In this document: positions 1 through 8,442 of the stretch, piece by piece
Layout of the letters: every line of letters starts with the position of its first letter
Position numbering within the stretch: the stretch's first letter is position 1
DNA from: a virus
Strand: one strand, 5' to 3'
Length of the DNA: 21,881 bases
IMG/VR virus record: IMGVR_UViG_3300021956_000086
Coordinates: 1 to 21,881 of that record
The notes under the pieces: model-generated
The model's database searches: none
The model's input: only the letters and a program-made list of their open reading frames with translations
Told to the model about the DNA's origin: nothing
Program-made: the position numbers and the translations under genes

Positions 1-2
1 TG

Positions 3-2771
3 ACGACGATCCGGCTCTTAACCGAAGCCTCCGATCTCGTCACGCTTGAACTTGGTGGTTACCTTCTTCAGGAGACGATGGTCGCAGACCTTGCGGCGGA
101 ATCGTCCCTCTCGGCATCGATCTCGGTCACCCCGAGACTTTTAGCCGACACCTCGGCCACGGTTGACTTCTCTGCGGCCATCTCGACGCAGATCCGCGCT
201 GCGGCAGATATCCAATCGGTCGCAACGGAAACCGGCAGTCTCAGCACCCAGATCCGCGCATCTGCCCAACTGGGTGGTGAAGCCTCAGTTGCCCCGAGTC
301 TCTCGACGCAGATCAGGGCATCGGCTTCGCTTTCTGATTCCGTCTCGCTGTCCGCCCCGGTCACAACATCCATCACGGTCGTTTCCAACCCGACAGGTGA
401 ATCGACTGCAAGCGGTGATATTGCAACGCAGATCAATCTGGCCGCATCGATCCAATCTGAAGCATTGGCAGAAGCCAACCTCAGAACGTCCATCGATGCG
501 TTTGCTGCGGTTATTGGCGTCTCGAACCTGACTGACGCCAGCATCACGACCAGCATCAGCCTTGCGACGGACATCAGCCCACAGATCACTCTGGTTCAGG
601 AAGACGGCGGTCTGCTCCTGACCGAAGACGGGTTCACCCTGATCCACAGCAACGGCGACCCGTACTGCGAAGGCTTGCTCGGGTCCATCGTCAACCTCGA
701 TACGCACCTCTACTGCGAAACCGAGACGACTGCGAACCTCACGGCCCAGATCCTGATGTCCTCTGCGGCTAACGCGATTGCAACGGCTGCTGCGGATCTC
801 AACACCGTCATCCGGTTGGATCTCACTGCATCTGCGCTGTCATCAACGACGGCGGCGATCACGACCAGCATCAAGCTCGATGCGCCGCTTCAGGATGATG
901 CAAGTTTCTCCGGCGGGATCTCCACCCAGATCAAGGCGGTTGCTGCGCTTCTGGGAACGGCATCTGTTACGCCGGGTCTTTCGACTTCGATCAACCTTGC
1001 GGCCAGCCCCACGGCACTGGCAACGATTACCGCGCCGATCACCACCCGTATCGCGCTCAAGAGCGATCTGGCTAGCGAAGCCAGCCTGACGAGCGGCGTT
1101 ACCACCCAGATCAAGCTGGCGGCTGCGCTCAACTCCAATGCGGTCTTCGCCGCAGAACTTAAGACCTCGATCAATGCGCTGACCGCGCTAATTGGCGTAT
1201 CGAACATCTCAGATGCCGCGCTCACCGTCTACCGTGTCGATCCTCACTTCGACCGTCTCGACAACGCAATCTACATCGCTGAACTCCAAGCCTATGACCC
1301 GGCAACGTCCAGCGTCACGACTTGGCGGTTCTCGACGGGAACCGGATTCGATAACGGTGGCCAGTTCTATGAACCCCGCATCGAGCAACCCGCAACGCTG
1401 TCCCGGTCAATGGGTGGATCGTCAGCCGGTGGTCGGACCAGTCAGAGCTATGGTGAACTGACGCTGGTCAACAACGACGGTGGCATCAACGCGCTGGGTG
1501 ATGATTTCTTCGACGGTCGCACCTTGATCCTGAAGCGCGGCAACCCGGATCTGCCGTACTCGACATTCGCCACGGTCCTCGTTGCCACGGTTGAATCTGT
1601 CGCTATGGAGCGCGAAAGAATCTCTGTCCGACTTCGCGACAAGGCCGTCACGCTCGACACGCCATTTTCAAGCTCCAAGTACGCCGGGACCAATGTCCTG
1701 CCGAACGGCATCGAAGGCACGGCAGACGATCTCAAAGGCCAGCCCAAGCCGCGCATCTTTGGCCGCATCGCATTGATGTCACCGAAACTGGTGAATACCT
1801 CAAAGCTGATCTATCAGGTCAACGATGGCGCTGTGGACGCTGTGGTCAACGTGTTCGACGCCGGGGCCTATCTCACCAAGGTCGCCACCGATTACACCTC
1901 TCAGGCCGACATGGAGGCCAACGCGCCTCAAGCTGGAACATGGAGAGCGTGGCCAGCCGGTGGCTGTTTCCGACTGGGGTCTTCACCCTTCGGTCAAGTG
2001 TCCGCTTGCGTCGTTGAAAAGTGGGCCTACAACCAGTCCAACGCTTCAGGAATCCTTCAGCGCATCTTGACCGAGAAGGGCTACACCTCAAGCGACTGGG
2101 TGGCGTCCGACTTCACGACCCTGAGCCAGAAGAACGCAGGAACCTTGGGTGTCATTGTCAATGACGAAGAGACGACGGCCAGCCTTCTGGATCGCGTTTG
2201 CCAGTCCGTCGGAGCATGGTGGGGCTACGACTCACTGGGCCGATTCCGAGTCGCCCGTCTCGATGCCCCGGCAGGGGTTCCGATTACCACGCTGACTGAT
2301 TCCGAAATCCTCGAACTGGAACGCCAGCCTGAAGACAAACTCCCGATCTGGCAGACCACCATGAAAGCGGATGTGAACTACGTCGTTCAAGAGAAGTCTG
2401 CACTGGCCGGAGTCGTTGCAGACAATCGAGTTGCATGGTTCAACACCGAATCCCGAGATCAGAAAGTCTCTGACACCAATGTGAAGGCCGTCAGGCTGTT
2501 GGCAGAGGATGAGTCTTACGATTCGCTCCTGAACGGTATTTCTCAGGCGCAAGCGGAATCCAATCGCCGCCTTTCCCTTTTCTCAGTCCGTCGAGACACC
2601 GTGACTGTGACGCTGGCCAATCCTTATGACCACTACTCAAGTCTCGATCTTGGGGCTGTGGTGAGCTTGCAGACGGCAAAGCTCGGATACACCAGCGGCA
2701 AGTTGTTCACGGTAACCGGGGTGAACATCGACTATCAAGCGAACACCATCGATCTGACTTTGTGGGGCTAA
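3..2771 (+). CDS. Large repeat-rich phage tail protein, 5' end outside window
   Basis: The reading frame is open from the first bases of the window, so the ATG at 78 is internal and the gene begins upstream; at least 922 residues are present. The first ~410 residues (to about nt 1230) are low-complexity, Ala/Ser/Thr-rich tandem repeats of roughly 25 residues, each with a core like STQIRA or TTSIxL. They are interrupted by Gly-Leu-Leu-rich patches (LLLTEDG, near nt 610) that are common in phage tail fibres. The C-terminal ~510 residues are non-repetitive and globular, with a Trp/Tyr-rich stretch (SVGAWWGYDSLGRF, near nt 2205-2245). The next tail gene starts one base after the stop. Position and composition suggest a tail-tip, hub or fibre protein at the distal end of the tail. 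Family assignment is uncertain; the tail role is fairly secure from the neighbours. Confidence 0.75.
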   Translation, partial: TTIRLLTEASDLVTLELGGYLLQETMVADLAAESSLSASISVTPRLLADTSATVDFSAAISTQIRAAADIQSVATETGSLSTQIRASAQLGGEASVAPSLSTQIRASASLSDSVSLSAPVTTSITVVSNPTGESTASGDIATQINLAASIQSEALAEANLRTSIDAFAAVIGVSNLTDASITTSISLATDISPQITLVQEDGGLLLTEDGFTLIHSNGDPYCEGLLGSIVNLDTHLYCETETTANLTAQILMSSAANAIATAAADLNTVIRLDLTASALSSTTAAITTSIKLDAPLQDDASFSGGISTQIKAVAALLGTASVTPGLSTSINLAASPTALATITAPITTRIALKSDLASEASLTSGVTTQIKLAAALNSNAVFAAELKTSINALTALIGVSNISDAALTVYRVDPHFDRLDNAIYIAELQAYDPATSSVTTWRFSTGTGFDNGGQFYEPRIEQPATLSRSMGGSSAGGRTSQSYGELTLVNNDGGINALGDDFFDGRTLILKRGNPDLPYSTFATVLVATVESVAMERERISVRLRDKAVTLDTPFSSSKYAGTNVLPNGIEGTADDLKGQPKPRIFGRIALMSPKLVNTSKLIYQVNDGAVDAVVNVFDAGAYLTKVATDYTSQADMEANAPQAGTWRAWPAGGCFRLGSSPFGQVSACVVEKWAYNQSNASGILQRILTEKGYTSSDWVASDFTTLSQKNAGTLGVIVNDEETTASLLDRVCQSVGAWWGYDSLGRFRVARLDAPAGVPITTLTDSEILELERQPEDKLPIWQTTMKADVNYVVQEKSALAGVVADNRVAWFNTESRDQKVSDTNVKAVRLLAEDESYDSLLNGISQAQAESNRRLSLFSVRRDTVTVTLANPYDHYSSLDLGAVVSLQTAKLGYTSGKLFTVTGVNIDYQANTIDLTLWG

Positions 2772-2772
2772 C

Positions 2773-3540
2773 ATGGCAACCGTACTCGGCTACTCGAACC
2801 AAATCGACTTCGCCACGCTATCAGGCGGAAGCTGGAATGCCAGCTATCCGCTGACGAACATGAAGAACCGCTATCTCAATCAAGCGGCTCGGTCGAACAA
2901 TCTTCTAGCTGCATCGACCGTGTTCAGCATGGATCTGGGTCAGCTTCAGAAGATCGGTCTCTTTGCGCTGGTTTCACACAATCTGACCCGCGATGCCACT
3001 GTCAGGATTCAAGGATCGAACAGCGCCACGTTCTCGACGCTGCTTTACGATTCAACGACGCTTCCGATCTACACCGGGTCCGATTACGCGATCACGTTCC
3101 CACAGGTGGAATCTCGATACTGGAAGGTCACGATCTATGATCCGGGTAACCCTGATGGCTACGTTGCGATAGGGCGTGTCTTTGTTGGATGGCGGTTCAA
3201 ACCGACCAACAACATCGACTGGTCACCATCCATCTCGGTCGAATCAGACACTCAGGTGAAGAAAGCCTTGGGTGGGCCTGAGTATTTCGAGGAACGTCCG
3301 AACCGTCGCGTCTGGCAGGGCAAATGGTCATGGCTCAATGACTTTGAAGCCTACAACGTCTACATGGCCATTCAGCGCGGGACGGACATCAGCCGTGAGG
3401 TCTACTTCATTGAAGATGACACCGATATCGACTACAGAAGTCAACGGTGGTTCTTGGCACGATTCCGTTCACTCTCGGCCATCGAGTTCCCCTATTTGAA
3501 TCAGCACTCGGTCGGCATTGAAGTCGGGGAGTTGCTCTGA
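2773..3540 (+). CDS. Phage tail protein with discoidin-like domain
   Basis: A 255-residue protein. The N-terminal ~140 residues look like a discoidin (F5/8C-like) jelly-roll domain as found in phage tail proteins: FSMDLGQLQKIGLFAL, then ATVRIQGSNSATF, then YWKVTIYDPGNPDGYVAIGR. The remainder is rich in Trp/Tyr (RRVWQGKWSWLNDFEAYNVY) and ends with a β-rich segment. It is probably a structural or carbohydrate-binding component of the tail tip. The start follows the upstream stop by one base, with GTGGGG ending 5 nt before the ATG as ribosome-binding site. Its stop overlaps the next ATG as ATG/TGA sharing a base (TGATG), so the tail genes are translationally coupled. Fold assignment is by eye and moderately confident. 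Confidence 0.7.
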   Translation: MATVLGYSNQIDFATLSGGSWNASYPLTNMKNRYLNQAARSNNLLAASTVFSMDLGQLQKIGLFALVSHNLTRDATVRIQGSNSATFSTLLYDSTTLPIYTGSDYAITFPQVESRYWKVTIYDPGNPDGYVAIGRVFVGWRFKPTNNIDWSPSISVESDTQVKKALGGPEYFEERPNRRVWQGKWSWLNDFEAYNVYMAIQRGTDISREVYFIEDDTDIDYRSQRWFLARFRSLSAIEFPYLNQHSVGIEVGELL

Positions 3541-5660
3541 TGGGCCTGTACCGGGAAACCGCGACTGGATTTCTGGTCGAGCGGGATACCAATCCGGGGG
3601 CAGGGTATACGGCCATCTCCGACATGCCGTCCACCACGGCGGATCGAGTCGCTTGGCACAGAAACCTTGATGTCTATGGCCAGAACTCAACGTGGCATCC
3701 ATCGCTTGCGGGGACTGCGGAATACCCCGGTCCTGACACGCGCTCAGGCTCCGGCATCAACATCATGCCGAACGACTACACCTCGTTCGAGTGGGTGGGT
3801 GGTGCGCCTGATTTCAACGTCTCAAACGCGACGATCATCCGAACAACCAGTGCATGGCATCGGAACTACGGTGTCCGGGTCACCTCTCAGGTCAATGGCG
3901 GAACCGCTTGGCTGGCTCCCGATGCTTCGACCTACAACATCGATCTTCAAACGGGGTCGAAGTGGATTATCTCTGCTTATGTAGCTCCGACCACCGCAGC
4001 GACCCGCACAGTCACGTTCACGCTCAAGACGACCAACGGCGCGACGTTTACCGTTTCGGGCTCCACAGCGTCTGTCGCGGGGAACTGGACCCGGATCAGC
4101 GGCGTCTTTGACCTTTCCAGCAACGCGGATAAATCGGCTCGGCTCGGAATCTCTATCGATACGGTCAACATCGGTGTGGACATCGATGCGGTCATGCTGG
4201 AACAGCAAGTGGGGCCTTTGACGGGACCGACGGCCTACTATTCACCCTGGTCGAACATCAACGGCAGACAGATTCCTGACTACACCATCGACACGGCCAA
4301 GTTCGCCCAGAGCATCAAGCCGGTTGAGATTGTGGATGTGCTGCCGACGGTCGGCAATGTTGAGGGCCGAATCGTCTACCTCACGACGGACAACAAGCTC
4401 TACCGATTTGATGGCACGGTTTGGACCGCAGCCGTTCCTGCGGCAGATGTCACCGGGCAACTGACCAACGCTCAGATCGCAGACATCGCGGCGGCGAAGA
4501 TCACCGGGCAGATCACCAACACCCAGATTTCCGATAACGCGATCTCTACGCCAAAGCTCCAGGCAGGAGCTATTACGACGGCCAAGATCGCCGCAGGAGC
4601 CATCACAGCGGGTGAAATTGCCGCAGGAGCTATAACGACCGCAAAGCTTGCCGCCGGGGCCGTGACGGCCAATGAGATCGCGGCTAACGCCATCACCTCA
4701 GATAAGCTGACGGCGAACTCTGTGGTAGCAGGGAAAGTGGCCGCTGGGGCCATCTCAACGACGGAACTGGCTGCGGGTGCAGTGGCGGCAGGAAAGCTGG
4801 CGGCGAACGCCATCGTCGCCGGAGATGCGGTCATTGCGACGGGTGCAATATCATCCGCTCAGATTGGCAGTTTGAACGCGGACAAGATCAAGACAGGAAC
4901 CATCGGTGCGGACATCATTACCCTGGGGAGTTCATCCTCGATCATTCAGTCGAACGGTTTTGTCTCTGGATCGACGGGATTCCGCATACGCGGATCGGGT
5001 GATGCTGAGTTCAATAACGTCATCGTTCGCGGTTCACTCAACGCCTATGACCTCACCAGTGGGTTTTTGCCTATTGCGCGTCTGACCGATGGCAGCATCA
5101 CCGATGCAAAGATTGGAAGCCTGAGTGCAAACAAGCTAACCGCAGGAACGATCAATGCCAATGTAATCAGTGTCACAAACCTCAACGCTGGCAACATCAC
5201 TTCTGGGTCGATGTCGGCTGATCGAATAACTGCCGGAACAATTTCTGCTGACAAACTTGTCATTGGCGGAATAACCACTGATCGAATTGGGGCCAATCAG
5301 GTTACAAAAATGACTGGTGGTCGCCTTGGCGACAGGCATACTAACTGGGGGTCGTATTGGGATGATTATTATTACATCCAATGCGATGGGGGTGATGTCA
5401 TGGCCTCATTCACTATTACCTTAGTGGGAACAACAGAGGCTACTTTTGGTGGATGCTGGTTATGGATCAACGGTGTGCAAGTTGATTCAAAATATACTAT
5501 TGCGGGTCCAAGTACGACATCATCAACAACCGTTGTTGGGTATTACTCAAATGTACCATCTGGAAATATACAAGTAAGGTTTGAGCAAAATATTGACAAC
5601 AATTCAAACGGCGGCGGCACATGGCTTTACTCTTATCACATATTGAACGGTAAACGCTAA
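3540..5660 (+). CDS. Central tail fibre protein with AGAIT-type repeats
   Basis: A 706-residue protein. Residues ~90-240 resemble a carbohydrate-binding β-sandwich (NWTRISGVFDLSSNADKSAR, then a MLEQQVG...PTAYYSPW end). Residues ~270-300 contain the phage motif GRIVYLTTDNKLYRFDGTVW. Residues ~305-440 form a regular decapeptide array (AAGAITTAKIA, AAGAITAGEIA and variants), typical of trimeric fibre shafts of gpJ/tail-fibre type. A G-rich joint follows (GSTGFRIRGSGDAEFNNVIV), then a second shaft (TAGTINANVISV). The last ~120 residues form a globular tip with many Asn/Tyr/Trp. The DNA becomes visibly AT-richer from about 5160-5290 to the end, suggesting that the tip was exchanged separately. Role: receptor recognition and adsorption. 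The stop overlaps the next start (TAATG). Confidence 0.85.
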   Translation: MGLYRETATGFLVERDTNPGAGYTAISDMPSTTADRVAWHRNLDVYGQNSTWHPSLAGTAEYPGPDTRSGSGINIMPNDYTSFEWVGGAPDFNVSNATIIRTTSAWHRNYGVRVTSQVNGGTAWLAPDASTYNIDLQTGSKWIISAYVAPTTAATRTVTFTLKTTNGATFTVSGSTASVAGNWTRISGVFDLSSNADKSARLGISIDTVNIGVDIDAVMLEQQVGPLTGPTAYYSPWSNINGRQIPDYTIDTAKFAQSIKPVEIVDVLPTVGNVEGRIVYLTTDNKLYRFDGTVWTAAVPAADVTGQLTNAQIADIAAAKITGQITNTQISDNAISTPKLQAGAITTAKIAAGAITAGEIAAGAITTAKLAAGAVTANEIAANAITSDKLTANSVVAGKVAAGAISTTELAAGAVAAGKLAANAIVAGDAVIATGAISSAQIGSLNADKIKTGTIGADIITLGSSSSIIQSNGFVSGSTGFRIRGSGDAEFNNVIVRGSLNAYDLTSGFLPIARLTDGSITDAKIGSLSANKLTAGTINANVISVTNLNAGNITSGSMSADRITAGTISADKLVIGGITTDRIGANQVTKMTGGRLGDRHTNWGSYWDDYYYIQCDGGDVMASFTITLVGTTEATFGGCWLWINGVQVDSKYTIAGPSTTSSTTVVGYYSNVPSGNIQVRFEQNIDNNSNGGGTWLYSYHILNGKR

Positions 5661-6067
5661 TGCTTTTCACTAGAGTCGAAGATTTAACGGGTCGTATTAT
5701 TTCTACTGAATCTTATTGCGAACAAGCTGATATCGAAAATAACCAGAGAGAAGGGACAACCCTATACGAAGGAGTCCATGACGGCTCAGTTACTTTCTTT
5801 GATAAAAAGACATTTGCATTTACTGATAGGCCAGTCATGGAAATCAGCACCAATAAGATGGTCATCAAAGCTGATGGCGTTGATTCTTTAGAGGTAACAG
5901 GCTTGCCGAAAGGAATAACAAGCGTCTCAATTGACGGTCCAATTGGGGCAAAGTGGGATGAGAAAGGAAGGAGTCTATCCCTTACGGTAGATATTCCAGG
6001 AACCTATTATTTGCAGTTAAGCCAAGCACCCTACATCACCACAAACGTGACTTTTTATGGCACTTAA
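5660..6067 (+). CDS. Small β-rich tail-associated protein
   Basis: A 135-residue protein whose ATG overlaps the fibre stop codon. It has no catalytic motif. It contains the pattern TDRPVMEISTNKMVIKADG followed by GLPKGITSVSIDGPIG and a C-terminal PGTYYLQLSQAPY, an Ig-like β-sandwich pattern seen in small proteins encoded beside tail fibres in proteobacterial phages. AT-rich like the fibre tip just upstream, so the two probably moved together. It may decorate the fibre or aid its folding; the function is not recognised. Its last 11 bp overlap the following gene. Confidence 0.65.
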   Translation: MLFTRVEDLTGRIISTESYCEQADIENNQREGTTLYEGVHDGSVTFFDKKTFAFTDRPVMEISTNKMVIKADGVDSLEVTGLPKGITSVSIDGPIGAKWDEKGRSLSLTVDIPGTYYLQLSQAPYITTNVTFYGT

Positions 6068-6296
6068 AAAATTAACTGGATCACCCGAACAGCGCATCCA
6101 GATGCGCGGGACACTTTTTTCCGACTGCGATTGGATGACCTGGCGTCACCGCGATCAGATCGATGCGGGGGAACCTACCTCGCTGACTGAAGAGCAATGG
6201 TCTGAACTGTTGGCCTACAGAGCGGCCCTTCGAGCGTGGCCGGTCAGTGGAGACTACAGCGAGTCATTTCCTGCGAAACCGGGGTGGATGTCCTAG
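6057..6296 (+). CDS. Phage tail assembly chaperone-like protein (Phage_tail_APC type)
   Basis: A 79-residue protein. It contains the typical sequence run of the Phage_tail_APC family: RxxLFSDCDWMTWRHRDQI near residues 17-35, then LTEEQWSELLAYRAALRAWP near residues 43-62, with the conserved W...YR.ALR.WP core. Such proteins are usually the last gene after the tail fibre and help fibre folding or attachment. The ATG lies 11 bp inside the preceding gene. Its TAG stop shares bases with the stop codon of the convergent integrase (CTAG at 6293-6296), so no terminator fits between the two. Base composition returns here to the GC-rich background after the AT-rich tip region. Confidence 0.75.
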   Translation: MALKKLTGSPEQRIQMRGTLFSDCDWMTWRHRDQIDAGEPTSLTEEQWSELLAYRAALRAWPVSGDYSESFPAKPGWMS

Positions 6297-7291
6297 GGGC
6301 TAGCCTTATCCCCATTCAGGATATCGGCAATGCTTGACGCGGACGGGTTGTAATAGACCAAAGCTTGCTTGGCCGATGACCATCCGAACATCCGGCAGAG
6401 ATCCAGAACATTGAGCTTTCTAGCCATCATGGTCGCCGCAGTATGCCGTGTATCGTGGAATGTGAATCCAGATAATCCGGCCCGTTCTTTGTACTTTCTG
6501 AAATTGGCATCGAGGGATTGGCTTTTGATCCCGAACACCAATTTCGGATCAAAGCCCTTCATCTTCTCCATCAGCCGGATCGCTTTGCGGGTGAGGGGCA
6601 CATTGCGCTTCCCGGTCTTGCCATCGACCATGCAATAGTCTGGGTGGACGTTTTCCCACCCTAGGGTGGTTAACTCGCTGGCGCGGCACCCAGTCCGCAT
6701 GGCGGTTAAAAAGCAGACTGCCACGCATTGCGCGACAGATCGTACCTGTTGCCTGGGTGAATAACCCATCGCCTTTAGCATTTTTCGCGCTTCATGCGGC
6801 TGAATGACCGTATCCCGGTGCGGCGGCTTCTTAGGCTTGCGGATTTCTTTGAGGGGGTTGAAGTCGATCCACTTCCATTCGATTTTTGCGGTTTCCAGAA
6901 GATCGGAAAGCAGACTGATGTCGCGAAGCACGGAACCAGGTGAAACATCCTTGAGCCTTGCATCACGCCACTCGACGAACATCTCCGTCGTCAAATTACA
7001 CATCAACTTCCCACTCGGGACGTTGGGATCTTTGCGGAAAGCCTCGAGACGAATCTTTTCCCACTTGTGGCCTTTCTTGGAAGGGGAGACATCTCGTTCA
7101 TATCGATCAAAGGCATCGGCCAGGGTGTGGCGCTCTTTTGGGGCTTTCTTGCCCTCGTTCCTGATCTCAGCGGTTCTGGCATCGGACCATGCCTTGGCCT
7201 CGCGCTGGGTGCGGAAGGTCTTGGTTTCGCGTACCCCATCGACGTACAGAAAAGCCCTGTAGCCGTTGGCTACTTTCTGGATACTCGCCAT
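6293..7291 (-). CDS. int: Tyrosine-family site-specific integrase
   Basis: A 332-residue protein of normal phage integrase length. Residues 1-45 (MASIQKVANGYRAFLYVDG, then TFRTQREAKAW) match an arm-type DNA-binding domain. Residues ~55-145 are the core-binding domain. The catalytic domain shows Arg203 in TGCRASEL, a Lys in DGKTGKR (225 or 228), His279-x-x-Arg282 in FHDTRHTAATMM, Trp304 in FGWSS (a Trp in place of the usual second His) and the nucleophile Tyr313/314 in LVYYNPS. It integrates and, with an excision factor, excises the phage at attP/attB. The ATG borders the GTGTA-repeat arm of the putative attP, so integrase binding there could repress its own gene. It converges on the tail operon with overlapping stops. 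I could not find a convincing dedicated promoter. Confidence 0.95.
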   Translation of the reverse strand: MASIQKVANGYRAFLYVDGVRETKTFRTQREAKAWSDARTAEIRNEGKKAPKERHTLADAFDRYERDVSPSKKGHKWEKIRLEAFRKDPNVPSGKLMCNLTTEMFVEWRDARLKDVSPGSVLRDISLLSDLLETAKIEWKWIDFNPLKEIRKPKKPPHRDTVIQPHEARKMLKAMGYSPRQQVRSVAQCVAVCFLTAMRTGCRASELTTLGWENVHPDYCMVDGKTGKRNVPLTRKAIRLMEKMKGFDPKLVFGIKSQSLDANFRKYKERAGLSGFTFHDTRHTAATMMARKLNVLDLCRMFGWSSAKQALVYYNPSASSIADILNGDKASP

Positions 7292-7293
7292 GT

Positions 7294-7509
7294 GTGTAAT
7301 TGTGCGTGTAATTTGTGTGTAGTGAGGTTACACACAATGCTACTTTGAGGGGTGTTTCGCGTAAATAGCGAAGTGATAAGTGACTGTTTTTAAAGAAAAA
7401 CTACAATCAGCGTATCATTATGTAGCATAGGTTGGTGCCGGAGGTCGGCAACGACTATCCAGCAACCACGGGGATTTAAGGCTTTCGCGTGTAAAAAACG
7501 TGTAGTTAC
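7294..7509. other. attP: Putative phage attachment site (attP) with tRNA-3'-end-like core and arm repeats
   Basis: The region between integrase and the excisionase-like gene holds, at 7433-7448, TGGTGCCGGAGGTCGG. Its complement, CCGACCTCCGGCACCA, is a textbook tRNA T-arm/acceptor 3' end with CCA, of the kind found in bacterial tRNA-Leu genes (from general knowledge). No full tRNA can be folded here because the 5' half is missing. On the integrase side are GTGTAATT (7294-7301), GTGTAATTT (7306-7314), GTGTAGTG (7317-7324) and an inverted TTACACAC (7328-7335). On the other side are GTGTAAAAAA (7489-7498) and GTGTAGTTAC (7500-7509). Core flanked by related short repeats on both sides is the usual arm-core-arm attP plan. 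The region also has two tandem AAGTGA units (7370-7383) and small inverted repeats. The core assignment is inferential but well supported. Confidence 0.7.
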
Positions 7510-7718
7510 TTCCGAGACTCTATCGCTTCGTCGATCTCCCTGATGGGGATCAGGCCGAACTTGTTGAACCGCAACGTGCCGGCCTTCAGCATCCTCCCCA
7601 CCGTGTGTCTGGAGACCCCGAGCATCTCAGCCGCTTGTTGTTGATTCACGTGAACTGGGCGCGGGTGTGATTCCGCATAAAGCCGAACAGCTTTGAGGGC
7701 TATTTCTAGTTCCGTCAT
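7506..7718 (-). CDS. Small HTH protein, probable excisionase/directionality factor
   Basis: A 70-residue protein with a helix-turn-helix of the excisionase/MerR-like type: VNQQQAAEMLGVSRHTVGRM near residues 24-43, followed by LKAGTLRFNKFGLIPIREID, the wing typical of AlpA/Xis-like DNA-binding domains. Lying immediately beside attP and upstream of the integrase, it most likely controls the direction of recombination; a transcriptional regulator is the alternative. The ATG overlaps the upstream TGA (ATGA) and is preceded by GAGGAAACAGC, a good ribosome-binding site. Its final codons run into the right-hand attP arm repeat (7500-7509). Confidence 0.75.
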   Translation of the reverse strand: MTELEIALKAVRLYAESHPRPVHVNQQQAAEMLGVSRHTVGRMLKAGTLRFNKFGLIPIREIDEAIESRK

Positions 7719-8236
7719 GCTGTTTCCTCTTTTTTAGAAGCCCTTTCAAATTCAAGAAACGTCAGCAGATCCCATCCTGTTACGCGCACAATATCTTTTT
7801 GCCCGTACCTAGTTGATTTGGTTCCAATTACGATATATCCAAGTTTTTTTTGGGCTAACCAAGATGTAACTTTGGTTATTGGGACTTGAAAAAGAAGAGC
7901 GACTTGCTGAGGAGTATAAACCGGATCAAACCTAGTAATTTGTTGATCAAGGTCTGCTCTTGATGCAGAAATTTTTGTTGTATAGGTATTCGGTTTGAAG
8001 CGGATAATATTATGTATTGGGTTTTCTTTTATAACAGCATTTTTTTCTGCTTCTAAAGCGGCTTCTCTAGTTGCGAATTGCTCAATATCAATTTTTGCAA
8101 TTTCTGAATACCATTTAGAAGCATTTTTATGTTGAGCAAGTCTATTGACGACATTCAACGACACCCCTACATATAAAAGCTTTCCGTCTTTATCAAAATG
8201 CCTATATAAACTACAGGATGAATTTTCGTCAGTCAT
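7715..8236 (-). CDS. GIY-YIG nuclease-domain protein with C-terminal HTH
   Basis: A 173-residue protein. Residues ~8-80 form a GIY-YIG domain: SLYRHF, then KLLYVGVS (the YIG equivalent), Arg32 in NRLAQH, Glu63 in EAEKNAVIK and Asn76 in NPIHNI, so the main catalytic positions are present. Residues ~105-150 (YTPQQVALLFQVPITKVTSW) look like a helix-turn-helix that could give DNA specificity. The DNA is distinctly AT-rich compared with the flanking genes and carries an A8 run (coding strand; 7844-7851), pointing to recent acquisition. It is inserted co-directionally with ATGA overlaps at both ends. It may be a free-standing homing-type endonuclease or a phage nuclease. No intron is visible. Confidence 0.8.
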   Translation of the reverse strand: MTDENSSCSLYRHFDKDGKLLYVGVSLNVVNRLAQHKNASKWYSEIAKIDIEQFATREAALEAEKNAVIKENPIHNIIRFKPNTYTTKISASRADLDQQITRFDPVYTPQQVALLFQVPITKVTSWLAQKKLGYIVIGTKSTRYGQKDIVRVTGWDLLTFLEFERASKKEETA

Positions 8237-8442
8237 CCCTCAAACTCCTTTAGAAAAAAGTCCATGAAAACGGCAGCGTCATCGCCCAGAGCCGCGACTC
8301 GGAGAAGTTCTCTCCGAGTCTCACCCAGGTGACGATTCGCTTGCCGGCGACAGAACTCAGCGATGGGGACGCCGCGTAACCGGTACGCGAGTTCCGCATT
8401 GGTCAGTTCTGTGAAAAGGCGTTGCGCGGTTGAGGGTGTCAT
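8233..8442 (-). CDS. Hypothetical phage protein
   Basis: A 69-residue, mostly helical, charged protein (QRLFTELTNAELAYRLRG, then RRELLRVAALGDDAAVFMDF). No family is recognised. It has no signal peptide or membrane segment. It is a real gene by virtue of overlapping starts and stops (ATGA with both the gene before and the AT-rich GIY-YIG gene after it) and GC-rich codon use like the rest of the operon. Its function cannot be inferred. Confidence 0.6.
   Translation of the reverse strand: MTPSTAQRLFTELTNAELAYRLRGVPIAEFCRRQANRHLGETRRELLRVAALGDDAAVFMDFFLKEFEG

Noticed and set aside
7420-7510. A complete tRNA gene at the attP core
   Set aside because: Only the 3' T-arm/acceptor sequence fits; no 5' acceptor, D-arm or anticodon arm can be found within the required distance.
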